DNA from: Sclerodactyla briareus
Taxonomy: Eukaryota; Echinodermata; Holothuroidea; Dendrochirotida; Sclerodactylidae
Length of the DNA: 64,000 nt
NCBI GenBank assembly: GCA_026419785.1
Contig: JAODTK010001777.1
Location: 407,001-471,000, forward strand
Direction of reading: 5' to 3'
Below are positions 35,453 through 47,337 of the stretch, in pieces. Numbering within the stretch: position 1 is the first letter of the stretch; every line of letters begins with the position of its first letter. The position numbers and the translations under genes were made by a program. A model generated the notes under the pieces. The model saw nothing but the letters and a program-made list of their open reading frames with translations, made no database searches and was not told where the DNA came from.

Positions 35453-35535
35453 GTGAGTATTACTGGTCAATGTACCTATTGTATTACTGGTCAATGTACC
35501 AAAAGTGAGTATTGGTAGTCATTGTACCATTGTTG
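35426..35535. repeat. Donor-derived ~28-bp minisatellite, left part
   Basis: It begins within exon 4: GGTGGTCAAGGTACCATTAG at the exon end continues as GTGAGTATT, and the next units read ACTGGTCAATGTACC with AAAAGTGAGTATTGGTAG. The unit thus consists of the last ~17 bases of the exon plus the donor. The array is cut at 35536 by a LINE. Confidence 0.8.
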
Positions 35536-38500
35536 GTTTAGTTTAGTTCAGTTTAGTTCAGTTAGTTTAGTTTAGTGAATAAGGGTCAGGAAGGACATAA
35601 TCCTCATAAACGACCCTGGAGCCACAACATCCCAGGAAAGAATATGAACCAACCACTAAATAATTTGGGCTGTATTCCTGAAAAATAAATCAAGACTGTT
35701 CTTGAACGCATTCACACTCTTAGAGAAAACAACATGTTCAGGAAGACAATTTCCACTCATTGATCACTCTCTGCGGGAAGAAATATTTACGAAGGTCAAT
35801 CTGCAGCGCTTGCCCACGAGCTGGAGAAGTGGCTCTATTTGCAGTAACATTGGAAAATTCAAAGAAGTAGTGGAAGGGAAGGCTATCGAGTCCCATGGGA
35901 CAATTTTGAATGCTAACCTGGATCAAGTCACCCGAATTCGCCTCAGCTCCATGGTAGTTAGACCGAGACGCATTAATCTCTCCTCGTAGGATAAATTTTT
36001 TAGACAGTGAATCATCTCGAGTGTGCCTTACGCTGAACGTTTTCAATAACCTGCTTGTCTTTTGCAAAGGAGGAATTCCACACTTGTACAGAATATTACA
36101 GGTGCGGTCTCAACCAGTTGCTTAAACAGCCTGACAACAATATCATTATCAAGGAAATTGAAGTGACGTCTAAGTGGTCAAGCCAAGGATCCAATTACCT
36201 TTTTATAGCAGCTTCGGGACACGCTTGGAAGGTTTCAAAGAACAATCAAAACAAACTTCAAGATCTTTTTCTGAAATCACCTCCTGAATATTTTGGCCAT
36301 TTAACCTGAAGGAAGCGTTGCGATTGCGAAAACCAACATGCATGACTTCGTACTTGTCGACATTAAAAATCATTTGTCCATCTGAACACCAATTTGGGGC
36401 AATATACCAGATCCCTTTGACCAATTTCAGCATCATCATTCGAACCGACCCCGATACAACTTGGTATCGCTCTGCGAACTCTTAATCCTGGAAGAACAGA
36501 ACCTTCAAGATCTTCAATATACTCCAGAAAAAGAGTAACGGCCGGAGAAACCGATCCCTGGGGAACACCACTAGTGACCCCTTTTTTGCAGAGACTACCG
36601 CCCATTATGACAAATCTTGTTCCCTATTATGAACCCCTCACGAATCCACTTAAGGACATTCCCCTCAATGCCAAAGCTTCGCCAACGTGGCAAAGAGACG
36701 CTCATGAGGACCTTGTCAAAAGCTTTCTGAAAGTCCATGAAAATAACAACACATTGCCGTGTCAACAATAACCATGTACCATCTTCTTAAATTCCAAGAG
36801 ATTAGTCAAACCCGAACGTTTTTTCTAACCATGCGTAATCCCTTAATCAGACATGCCTTGGAATAATCAACCATAATGATCCGACTGAATGAGTCCATTA
36901 CCTTGCAGACACACTAGTAAGACTGACTGCCCTAATAATTAAGAGAAGAACCGTTTGCCTTTCTTGAGATAGAGAAACATTGCTCTCCTCCAATCTCCAG
37001 AACAATACCATCTTGAAGAGTCTTATTGAAAATAATAGCTAATGGACAGAACAACTCTTCGGCGAAGGTTTTCAGTAAGAAAGGTTAAACCTCCGTCAGG
37101 ACCAGGAGCTTTATCACTTTTGAGCTTCGTGCAGTTTCTTCTCCTTTACTAAACCAGAGGCCGGACAACCATATTACCAATACTATGCAAGAACTTTAAA
37201 ATGCTCTAGATCAGACACGGAACCAGAAAAATGATAAAGTCGCCATAAATGTCGCTTACATTTGATGGCGAGAAAAACTTCCCTTTCATCCAAGAAGGCC
37301 TCCTGTTCTTACTGCGACGTTGCCTCCTCCTCCAAGGCACGTAACTTTTCATACCTCGTTAACCTTTTCAATGAAACCATTCCAAGAGTCAACAGCATTC
37401 GTACTTTCCAACAATTTATGCCAATCTACTTCGCTGAAAAACCTAGAACTTCCATCGACATTGGCTTCAGCAACAAGGACAAGCTCTAACACTCTGTGGA
37501 TATTGAGCAGAACAAGACCCATTGCAAGCTAAAATATTCGTGATCCTTGCACCGGCTACCCAGCTCTCTACAATATCTACAGAATCTGGATCACTGCTCA
37601 GAACTAAATCCAAAATAATGCTTTCTGGTAGGAAAATGTACATGCTGAGAACGGAACAATCCTGCATGACATGAGAAACCAATCCCATGAGTGGCCCCTA
37701 GTACCATTAGACCAAGAAATCTCTGGATAATTGAAATCAACATATTGATTGTACTCTCTCCCAGAACTTCAAAAAGCATGTCGGAAAGAAGAGAGTTGTT
37801 GTCTTCAGAGCTATTTGGAGAACGGTACACAACGCCAACTAATAAGAACTGGGAATACCAGATGAGTTAGATGGAATTTCACACCAAACAGAGTTGACAA
37901 AAATTACACCAATATCGGCCTTCTCAAACTATTCAAGTCCAACCTCACTACAAAACCCCACCACCACCAATGCCACTTGGAGTATCGGTCCTATCTTGCC
38001 TATAAACAACGTAACCAGGAAGGTGCCACTTCGGGCTGTGGAAATATCACAGTTCAACCAAGACTCTGTAATACCAATGACGTTAGGCTTGCGTGCCTGG
38101 ACTAAAATCTGCAACTTATCAAACTTGTTCCTGATACTTTGAACCATTAGCACAGAAAAAAGATAGCTGTCTACCTATCTAATTGCTACTGCTGACCGCG
38201 CCAGACCTCCCACTGCGATGCTTACTATTAATAACCCTGCCAGTAAGCCTACGGACACCAGAAACCCTCCGCCCGCCCCCATTTAGTTTAAAACAACCTT
38301 CCACGCAGAATTGCCACTTGCCTAACACTGAAGCTCCCGCACCATTAAGGTGAAGACCATCCTTAGCGAAAAGATCCCTCCTTCCCCAGAACCACGAAAC
38401 ATCCACAAACTGAACGCCCTACCCAGCGCACTCTAAATCTAACCCACCTATTTAGACCCGCTATCGTCCAACATCAACACGACCGTCAAACCTAGGGCAG

Positions 38501-38604
38501 AATTCCCACAATCCGCGACTTTCCGACCTAGTGGACTATCAGCCCTGCACAGCAAGTTCATGGAATCGGTGACCTTGGCCGTCCTTACTGTACCCCCGGT
38601 TAAT
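35536..38604 (-). mobile_element. CR1-like LINE, copy 2, 5'-truncated
   Basis: Same family as copy 1, minus strand. The 3' tail is a GTTTAGTTCA-type pentamer repeat (35536-35580 on +). Read leftward from 38604: ORF1 esterase end FAKDGLHLNGAGASVLG (38179-38406), endonuclease start with KPNVIGITESWLN (37929-38153; the Glu of ITES is catalytic), LDLVLSSDPDSVD (37467-37688), the RT block TSGVPQGS and FNVDKYEVMHVGF (36203-36605), and the C-terminus RKYFFPQRVINEW. The FADD motif is broken by one base near 36470. At about 38604 the match to copy 1 stops, so it lacks the 5' ~1.2 kb. It sits within the minisatellite. Confidence 0.85.
36203..36605 (-). pseudogene. LINE copy 2 reverse transcriptase palm and thumb remnant
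   Basis: Two overlapping minus-strand frames. The first carries GVTSGVPQGSVSPAV, RT motif B, and then SNDDAEI. The second carries FNVDKYEVMHVGF, NRNASFRLNGQNI and EKDLEVCFD, typical of the region after the catalytic Asp pair in CR1/Jockey LINEs. A one-base insertion separates the FA and DD codons near 36470. Confidence 0.75.
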
Positions 38605-39335
38605 GTAACATAGTGAGTATCGGTGGTAATGTAACCATTAGTGAGTAGTGGTGTTCAAGGTACGCCTTAGTGATTATTGGTGGTCAATATACCATAGTGA
38701 ATCTCCGTGGGTCAATGTACCATTGAGTATTGGAGGCCAATGTACCATAGGTCTGTGGTCTTCAATGTACATCAGGTGATATTGGTGGTCAATGTTACAT
38801 TGGTGAATATTGGTGGTCAATGGTTTATCAGTGAGTATTGGTGGTCAATGTGCCATTAGTGAGAAATGCGTGGTCAATGTACCTATTGTGAGATTACTGG
38901 TCAATGTACCAAGAGTGAGTCTTGTAGCATTGTTACCATGTTAGTTAAGGTATCATTCGTGAGTATTGGTGGTCAAGGTACCATTAGTGAGTATTGTTGG
39001 TCAATGTACCATTAGTGATATCAGTGGTCATGTACCATTGATATTGAGGCCCACTGTACCATTAGTGAGTATTGGTCATCAATTACCATCAGTGAGTATG
39101 GTGCGTTACTGTACTCATCATGAGTATTGGTGGTCAATGTACAATTAGTGAATATTGGTGGTCAATTTTTCACATCATGAGTATTGGTCGTCATGTACTG
39201 TAGTATACTAGGTCAATGTACCATCATATGAATATTTAATGGTGGTCATGTACCCTCAGTGACTATTGGTGTCAATGTACCATCAATGAGTATTGGTGGT
39301 CAATGTAACATGAGTAATATTGGTATGTAACATCA
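38605..39335. repeat. Donor-derived ~28-bp minisatellite, right part (about 25 copies)
   Basis: Units of GGTCAATGTACCATTAG and TGAGTATTGGTG follow each other without interruption, with single-base variants. Most copies contain TTAGTGAGTATT, which is a strong 5' splice donor consensus. It is the continuation of the array at 35426-35535. Confidence 0.85.
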
Positions 39336-39887
39336 CAATATACTATTTTGTTTTTGGAGCCAAAGCCAAGGCATCAAAAACCAATTGCCTCCAATGTATC
39401 TTCCACTTCCACAACATACATGCTGATCACAGTATTATCACATATTAGAAAATCACACATGTTCAGAATTTCTCTCCGGTATACTTTGTGAGCACTGTAT
39501 ACATGAGCAAGTTGTCAAACAATGGTCTTTCTGAGGGTTGAGATGGGGGCGATTTGGCACCGTTGTCAAATCATCCTTTTTTCGAGTCCATTGGAATAAG
39601 CTTTAACAAGGCAGCAGGTTAGAATCTCCAGAGATGAGTTATGCAGTTTCATCAATGCTCCTTATTCAGTTCACAACAAGGCCGCAAGCAGTCCGATATG
39701 CTTTACCACTTACATGAACCATGAGCACACTGCTGTAAATGATGTGGTTTTGCCTCACTTGGACCTAGATCATATATTGTGTGTTGCTTTTTGAGTCAAC
39801 CCTACCATCTAGAAAATGCTTGTGCCCTCGTTTTGTTCAACTTTTTTCACGTCCAGATGAGCTCATGTTGCATTTCGTTCTTCATAG

Positions 39888-40009
39888 ATCCGGATGAGTG
39901 CAAGCTCGACCTTGTTTTGAATGGGAGGGCATCTGTGTGGCCAGACGTAATTGTTGATATATTTGTAACTGTATCAATGGATTCTCTGGTTACCAAAAGG
40001 TGTGAAATT
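39888..40009 (+). CDS. EGF-like exon 5 (frame broken, donor damaged)
   Basis: Acceptor TTTCGTTCTTCATAG at 39887. DPDECKLD is in frame at the start (a calcium-binding type opening). Downstream, ICVARRN and YICNCINGFSGYQK read in another phase with a stop between them, and the end TGTGAAATTG is followed by ATTAAGT instead of GTAAGT, so the donor is also altered. All six Cys codons can be located, but at least two base changes are needed to join them. Confidence 0.7.
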
Positions 40010-40019
40010 GATTAAGTGC

Positions 40020-41612
40020 TACCTGTGTCTTCGTTTGTTTGATTTATTCATGCCTGTGTGGGGACTCAGCAACCTTGCCTGTATAGGCTATGAAGCTTAA
40101 GCTGGCCTAGGGGCCCGTCTCGTCAAAATAATGCCCACTTGCAGGACAAACGCAGAGGACTATATATTAGAGTGATGCTAAACGTATTAGCTAGAGAAAA
40201 ATGAATGCGTCAGTCCCAAACCCAAGTTCAGCACTTCCGTTAGCAGAGCTACAGTCCTTGATGTTCGGTTCTGTGTACCTGCGGAAAATAGAGAGCTTCC
40301 CACTCATCATAAATGCATGATGTCATACTTGCCCACCCTGCAACATTCTTTGTTTTCATTCGAAAGGCTTTAGGGGAGAGGTTGCTGTAGTGGGTTTAGA
40401 TGGTGTTGATGACTACTTTGGTGAGAAGAGACAACAGAACTTTTGCCTAATGTTGACTTATTCGACGAAAATGAAACAATTAATACATGACTAACTTCAC
40501 CGGTTGTCCTAGTATGACATCATGCGTTATGCACAATAGGGATTATCTCCCCAATTCCCTGCATCGGGACCATGCTTTGAAGGCCAATAACCCAACTATG
40601 AACATTGTGATTGAAATGGGGTTTGGACCTATAGATAATCAGTTTTTTTCTTTCTCCACGATATACCTCTATTGTATCCAAGCCTGCATTGTCCTTCACG
40701 TTCCAATGATCAGGGTAGGGGAAGTCACGAAACTGGTACAACAATTTCTTGTCCGAGTCAGGTCGCAAAACCCTCATGGCTGTAAGTCAGCAGGACCACT
40801 TACAAGATTCTGAGATAATGGGGTGGGGGCCTGGCCTCCAGATTGTCATCTTGGATGAGGGGTCCATATCGAGGGTGTCTTCCTTCTGTTTTTCATTTAT
40901 TGAATAAGTCCCCTCATGGTGATCTGGTGCAGTTTAGCATCATTTGGAGCCGCACTGTGTACCACCCCTCGACCCCAACCGTGACAGTCCAATTCCGCCT
41001 AACACAGCATGGTTGATCTCTTCCTCACTGTGCAGAGCCTCAATGTTTATATTCCCAGCTATTCTGTCTGCCCAAAAGGTCTCATTGGGGCTACTGCTCT
41101 CATTAGTCTTCCCCATCTAAACTCTGGAAGTACTCCAAAGCTGACTGGGCTTGTATTCAGGGGGGTTTTACACAGACTTCTCCTGTGATGATTTGCTTTC
41201 TCTGATGGTACTTTAGCTCTAACTTTGGCCTCTGCTTCAGCCATCTTTTTTTAATCAGTCTGTCAGAGATGCTTTCTTTTGTTCCATTCAATCTCTCTCC
41301 CCCCTATGGCTCCACCATTGTCTTGTTACTTACTGATTCGTTCATTAGAAGAATCAACCTTCTTTTTTTCCGATTCCACCCACAACGCCCAGGCTCATCC
41401 TCCCTGCTTTGTCACTGAGTTCATGAGACATCTCTGGTGTATTACTTTCTTCCACCACTCGCATGATTCACAAACACTTAGGCCTCGGGCACAAGACAAG
41501 CCCCAGGACTTGACTTGAGACAACATTCTTCCAACTGTCCTCCTGGATGTGTGCACCATCATGGGAAATTATTAGTTGGTGTTCTAAATCATGTTTTTCG
41601 TTAACATTTCAG
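40020..41612. other. Intron-like sequence with an unassigned minus-strand frame
   Basis: Non-coding except for two overlapping short frames at 40487-40813 (+) and 40520-40777 (-). The minus frame reads RPDSDKKLLYQFRDF and LYRGERKKLII-like basic sequence; I recognise neither. They are on opposite strands of the same bases, so at most one can be real. Confidence 0.35.
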
Positions 41613-41717
41613 GTACGAACAACTGTCAAGACAATCCCTGTGTCAATGGTGTGTGCAACGTTTCCATGGGATTTTCTGTACCGTACCTCGGTTTCGAAGG
41701 AACCACGTGTGCTGTTA
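41613..41717 (+). CDS. EGF-like exon 6 (open frame, two cysteines lost)
   Basis: Acceptor TTAACATTTCAG at 41612, donor GTAATAA at 41718, 105 nt and phase 1 at both ends. A single frame reads NNCQDNPCVNGVCNVSMGF, then SVPYLGFEGTTCAV. C1, C2, C3 and C6 are present, but the C-x-C pair that should precede YLGFEG is missing. Base comparison suggests three one-base losses whose sum restores the frame. If real, this module could not form two of its three disulfides. Confidence 0.75.
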
Positions 41718-41759
41718 GTAATAATTATACGATGTATTGATCATCGACTCCTCTGAAAG

Positions 41760-43113
41760 CAATATGATCATCTGGAATGGAAGATTTATAGATTTATTTA
41801 TGTTCATTTCCTGAAAAATTATTATTCTATAATGGATGCCATAATCATGCTTAACATCAATTCATTAATTGATTGATTATGAACGGTGAAATTTGAGGTA
41901 AAAGCAGTGTGGAAATGCTGTCACATATCTGTGTAAGAGCTCATTTCCAGTAAAAGGCTATTGGAATATTTCCCAGAACCTGATACAAAACAACTCATGA
42001 CCCCACTTTGTGGAAGGGGTTTTGGATGGGGCCGTTTCCTATGAAGAAGCTCGTTTTTTGTGCTAGATTCTGTTTGAAAAAATGCTCTTGAGTAGATGCA
42101 GTGGCATGAGGGGTGGGGTGGGGGGGGGGAGGAGGGTAATGTGCCTATACTACTACTCGCAATACAAGAGCTGCCGGGACTGGAAACCTGCACAATACGC
42201 AGCAGCAGTGCTCTTCATTGCTCTCTTGTTGCCTCAGAATTTCCCCTCAAGCCCTCGTGGGGGTGTCTTAAAGTTTTGCCCTCGGGGGCAGGGAATTGTC
42301 CCGCTGCCCCTTCCTTCGTCTGGAGGCTATGAGGGAGAAGCGAGACCTGGTGCCTGGCATTCATCCACATTCACATTGGATACCTAGGCACATGTTGCTC
42401 TGTTGGGTTTCAAAACCTCAAGCAAGGACCTGAGGTGTCAGAGATTTAACAATCCGCAGCTAGGTGATGTTCCAGCGTATGATCCTCTAGTTATTATTTT
42501 GGGAATAATACCGACTACAACAAAGTGGTCTTTGTACAACGAATTTATATACTGGGATGAAATTCATATTAGGAGGTTTCGAATATACTGAGGCATACCG
42601 AGGGATTTGCCTCTATAATTATGTCAAACTGGTTTCAATTCTAAAAACAAGGCACGTATCTGTTCATTATTCTATACATGAATAATCAATATTTTTCTGG
42701 AAAAATGTAAGAATAACAGGGAAAAAAAACTTCTCCATTTGATCATAATCAATTCCCTCCGAGAGTGTTTCATTTATCAACAAGTCATGAATGTACCATC
42801 TTTTAACACCACAAGAGCCCAGGTGTGGAAATTGTTCCATACGCAAGTGGCCAGTGGGCACCGTTTCAATGTACCCACCACGATAGAGGCCAGGCCTTAT
42901 CGCATCATTTTTGTATGCCGATTGCCCAGAGATAACATCCATACAAACGTTCTGTGATCACATTTCAAGTTCTCCCAAGACCTACTGTGGTGTGTCGCCA
43001 TCGAGTGTCAAGTCTGAAATTTACCCATTATTTTCACTTCAATTACTTTACAATACATACATAGGTCACGTGGTATTAAAATATTATATTATTATAATTT
43101 ACTCCATTTGCAG
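41760..43113. other. Intron-like sequence; unassigned minus-strand frame at 42667-42942
   Basis: AT-rich with a G-run (42116-42131). A 91-codon minus-strand frame (42667-42942) has fairly balanced composition (SGQSAYKNDAIRPGLYRGG near its start) and could be a fragment of a mobile element or exon; I do not recognise it. Confidence 0.35.
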
Positions 43114-43224
43114 ATACAGACTACTGTACTCCTAATCCTTGCCTGAATAATGGATCCTGTGTAGATGTTATCAACAGTTTCACATGTGTCTGCCCTACAA
43201 ATTTCGCGGGGACATTTTGTGACA
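43114..43224 (+). CDS. EGF-like exon 7 (intact)
   Basis: Acceptor TACTCCATTTGCAG, donor GTGAGT at 43225, 111 nt, phase 1 to phase 1. It encodes DTDYCTPNPCLNNGSC, then VDVINSFTCVC and PTNFAGTFC, with six Cys in perfect EGF spacing. The C-x-D-x4-F-x-C segment is that of a calcium-binding EGF, although the residue before the first Cys is Y rather than E. C-L-N-N-G-S-C fits the O-fucosylation consensus (C-x4-S/T-C). This is one of the four undamaged modules and a good anchor for a gene model. Confidence 0.95.
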
Positions 43225-44138
43225 GTGAGTCATTTCTTGTCCTGTCATGTGGACGATAAAAAAAATTAATAGAATTCCAACCCCTGCTGTAGGGCCCCTG
43301 CCCCCCCCTACCTTGAATTTCTTTCTGCCGTAAACTGAGAGATTTTTCTGTTTGACTTCTATTTTCATTAATGTGTCTAAAAATTTATTGCATGCTCATT
43401 CAAAGTGACAATTTTCTGGGTCTTACAGAGATTGGACAAGAGTGCATAGAATTAATCATTATATGTGTCGCAATGTATGTGTTGTTAACATTGTCCAGAT
43501 CTTCACGCAACATTCCGAAGTATGTTTTGATAACAATTCATGTGGTCTCCGGGAGTCCACCTCTGACCCAAGTAGCTGAACAATTTTGAAGATAAAAGTA
43601 CATTTCTTCTTCACAGGGGGGAACACTTCTTTCAGTTATTCATTCACAATATGATAATGTATACCAGTGCTTATTAGTGGCTTCCTATTCAAATAACGTC
43701 TCACAGTGCTGAAGCCTTTAACCACCCCCATCAATGTAACTTGTCCGGCTGCGTCCGGGCCTGCACCATAGTACAAAACATCTCGAGCCTATACATCCTG
43801 ACAACCGCCATTGGTCCTCCCACAACATGTTTCCGGAGACATATCATCACATGCTGCCCAAATCAGTGCACTTGTGATACAAGTTACCGCTCAGAGGTTC
43901 CCAATAAAGCCGTGTAGAACGAGCACGGAGAAAAAGCCGCCTTGCAGGACGAACCGACAAGGAGAGCCACCGGCCGGGTTTCAATCTCGAACATTTCGAT
44001 CACACTAACACGACTGAGCTAATATCAGACCTCCGATGTTTACAGTTTTTCTATCGACGTAACTGAAGGTAATGGTTGTGTTTATGAAAATATGCTCCTC
44101 TTCCAAACCTTCTTTCTTCTTTGGTCCCTCATCTTAAG

Positions 44139-44256
44139 GCACCACGATTGTCAGCCAAATCCATGTGTCAACCATGGAGTTTTGCATCAATGGTAACGGA
44201 GCGGGTATCTTCACCTGTAATTGCCCTACTGGATTTAGTGGCACCGCTTGAACTGA
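44139..44256 (+). CDS. EGF-like exon 8 (compensating indels)
   Basis: Acceptor CATCTTAAG at 44138, donor GTAAGG at 44257. HDCQPNPCVNHGV reads in one phase and FCINGNGAGIFTCNCPTGF in the next, with an extra T at GTTTTG. Near the end a T is missing at GCTTGAACTGA, where GCTTGTGAACTGA would give the final Cys-Glu. Exon length is restored by the two opposite errors. Confidence 0.8.
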
Positions 44257-45586
44257 GTAAGGTTTAATGCCTTCATCACCCTAGTGCATGTGATAGGTTT
44301 TGCACTTTTGTGCAAGTCTACAGTATGGAGGCCATTTATTCTCCATTGGGGTTATCATGTTTTTGGTTTTTTATTTTCAACAATATGGTTGTTTGGGAGA
44401 TACAATGTGTGGGCTCTAGCAATTTGTCAGAAAAATGGAACATCTGCCAAGAGACCTCCTTTTAGTACTCCTCAGTTGGATTGAAGCCGTACCAAAGTTG
44501 CAAACCCCGTTAAGACTGGTTCAATTTGAACAATAGAAATGCTATATTCCTATGTTTCAATATGAGGCCTACCTATTTTCATACAAGCATAAAATCCCTA
44601 TAATACCTCCTATAAAATGTTAGTGTTTTACTGAGACTAGTCTTTTGTTAAAATTCTCCTCAATGTGTGTGATACATAAGTCTCTTATAGTGGATTATCT
44701 CGATCCCTTCGTATATGTCAGTAGTCAGTTGCTCAGCAGTAACATCTTCTCATGCTGCTCAGAGGCTGATGGATATCTTCACAATATGACAATCCAATCA
44801 CGTCATTCGCTTAGAAGATCCATGAATATTCAGTTTTGTAACTAATAAGTGCAACCAATTCATCCGATAGGAAATGTATTTTAAATGGCAGTTGCCATTT
44901 AAAATGACACCTTTTGGAAAGGTTAGTACCATTTTTCATACATGTTTTGGTTAAACCGTCGAGTGAAATGTATGTCGAAGTGGCTAATGCCACCTAATCT
45001 GACCTAACCTGGATGAACTAAGTGGATAACTGTTAGAACATCTTGTGGAATTGCACGTTCATGACCTAGGGTAGTCTCAATGTGGTGCACTTTATTGGCC
45101 CTTGTTCTCCTGACTATCAGAAGAAAGCTACAAGACGTTTTGATCAACACAAATCACAGGATGTGTAACTCTTTGGGCATAGCATGGAGAAACACAAGCT
45201 ATTGAGCTTAATAGCCTAAGCATATTGGACAAGATGAGACATGCAAGAATACTAGAAGAAAAAAAAGTGACGTTCTGTTTGTGTTCCTCCAGAACTCAAC
45301 ATAGTTAACATATTTCCTGTAGATATGACTTTGAAGTACTCTCAAACTCATTTGTCAAGATAAGCATATCCTATGTAATATTTTTCTTTGTAAGTTTTCT
45401 TGTCTTTCGTGCAGCCCTTTTGAATATGATCACAGATTTAGCACTACATGAATATATGTATTATCAATATTATATCTATATACTATATATATACTATATA
45501 TTATAATAAATACTATATACTATATCTCCCATGTTTGACTTAGCCCTGGATGATAGCCAAATTGACATTGCCCTTTCTGCCCCCAG
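44257..45586. other. Intron with AT-rich palindromic tract
   Basis: Intron between EGF exons 8 and 9. The segment 45465-45525 is a TATATA-rich fold-back (ATATACTATATATATACTAT). No exon signature was seen. Confidence 0.5.
44878..44905. repeat. Perfect 13-bp inverted repeat
   Basis: ATTTTAAATGGCA, GT spacer, TGCCATTTAAAAT. The flanks pair poorly, so it is an isolated palindrome. Confidence 0.9.
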
Positions 45587-45697
45587 ATCTGTTCTGCACA
45601 CCAGATCCTTGTATAAATGCCCTGGAGGTATCGTCACTACAAAATAGCTTCATCTGCCGATGTCTCCCTGGCTGGCAGGGTATGGTCTGTAGCATTG
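45587..45697 (+). CDS. EGF-like exon 9 (open frame, third cysteine lost)
   Basis: Acceptor TTTCTGCCCCCAG at 45586, donor GTAAGT at 45698, 111 nt and phase 1. One frame reads DLFCTPDPCINALE, then VSSLQNSFICRC and LPGWQGMVCSI. C1, C2, C4, C5 and C6 are present; the Cys expected near ALEVS is absent. Either a real substitution or two compensating base errors explains it, since GGAGG around 45629 would normally encode Gly-Gly. Confidence 0.85.
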
Positions 45698-47054
45698 GTA
45701 AGTAATGGTACTGTGCCAGTTACTACACTACCCATGTAACAGTTGGGTACCTTGTAGGAATCCAGTTAGAATTTGCGACAAAATGGCAGCAATTTAATCT
45801 CTTTGATTGTTAGATTATAATAATATATATATATATTATTTGCTAATTCAACATAATCAGGCAGTGATGTTGTACTGAGGAAGCACTGGAAATTATTACA
45901 TCTCCCTCCACTGGCAACTGGCACCTCTCTGGTACCCTGTCCACAATGTCTAGAATTTCAACAGGTACACCCGGGTCACTTCCCATAGAAGATACACTAT
46001 CCACTACACTATTATAATATATTCATTTCAATGCTCTGCTGTGGTGGTGAATGTTGGCCTGTCTGTTGGAGAGGATCTTGCCAGACTACAGCAGAATGAG
46101 GGAGGTATGCTGAGGTAGATGTGTGGGGTCTCAGCTGAGTATAGAATCAGTGTGGACTCTCTCTGTCGTCGCATGATATGAGGCTGAGATGGTATGGACA
46201 TGTTGAATGTAGCGATAGCTGGACTGGCAGGATAGGAGAGTACACTGTTGAAGGAAGGGGAAGAAGGGGCAGATGAAAAAGTTTCATCAAAGAAGACTGG
46301 TCTCATCAATGAAGGAAGCTTTTGGGTAGATGCCCCCCCCACCCCCCCCCCCCCCTGGAATTTCACAATAGTGACCATCACACTGAGCTAATGGGTGCGT
46401 ATTGCAGAACGTCACAGCCTAGACCCAGCACCACAGTAAGAAGTAGGCATACACGACGTGAAGTGGATGATAATTATGATGATGAATACCATGAATGTTA
46501 TGATCGCCATGACAGATATGAACATTAATCACAGCCAATCACGTAACACCTTGTGAAAGGTGTGCCGTGACTCAGTATGCAGCTAATGAAGAGTGGCCAC
46601 TTTGTCATTCATTATTTGTGTTTGGGTATTGCCACTTTGTTATATTGTTGTAGCCATTTGTTACTTGGTGTATAGTATTTAATTGTTATATAGAATTACA
46701 CATTCGGGGACTTGATCCATTATGTAATCACTTTTGTTCACCTAGTTCCGTGTAGCTGGCGGGTCAAGCGCTAGGCAGTCTCTGTTTTTGGGTGGATCGA
46801 GACGCGGTGGTCTTTCCATGACAAGTAATAGTACTAAGCACAACAAGGAACTACTGAAAAGTAGAGTGTTCTTACCTGCGTAAACGGCGCCCATCTCTGA
46901 GAAGAAACCACGCTTCAATGTAATATGGTTGAAATTCAGGAGCAATTGAAGAAGAACTAGTATAGTTGTGCTTCACCAGGGCCTATCTTTGTTCAGTTTC
47001 TCTCTTCAGTGGCAATTTTTCTCTAATCGATAAAGTGTCCCATTTTTTCCACAG
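45698..47054. other. Intron-like sequence
   Basis: Contains a ATATATATAT run (45823-45834), a C-run (46331-46355) and short frames on both strands at 46028-46528 that overlap each other. None is recognised. Confidence 0.4.
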
Positions 47055-47337
47055 AGCACATCCTTGATGTCAACATCATTGATGTGGGGACAGATGTTTG
47101 ACGGTGGCAGTTCCCGGGGTCCCAGGACACGATCAACATCGTTGAATACATCATCACATTGGTGGACCTACTGGCCAGCAGCCGGACCGTGTTATCACTC
47201 TACCACCAGGGATGAAACAACTACCGTCAAGTCTTTGACAATTGATTTCATGAATATGCAGTATGTTACTCAGGTGGAGATCTGACCTGTGATGGACATG
47301 CCGCTGCCAGTGGGCCAGGCGACAGCGACTACAACAG
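47055..47337 (+). CDS. Probable FN3-like exon, frame broken
   Basis: Acceptor CATTTTTTCCACAG at 47054, donor GTATGAAG at 47338. Segments in three phases read IIDVGTDV, VEYIIT, QQPDRVITLPPG and SLTIDFMNMQYVTQVEI. The VEYIIT then basic/turn then SLTI...YVTQVEI pattern resembles strands C to F of an FN3 module (compare NNYIITYTVGG in the 5' pair). No EGF-type cysteines occur. Assignment is tentative because at least two shifts must be assumed. Confidence 0.4.

Noticed and set aside
38966-39148. Small frame within the ~28-bp array
   Set aside because: Reads only minisatellite units.
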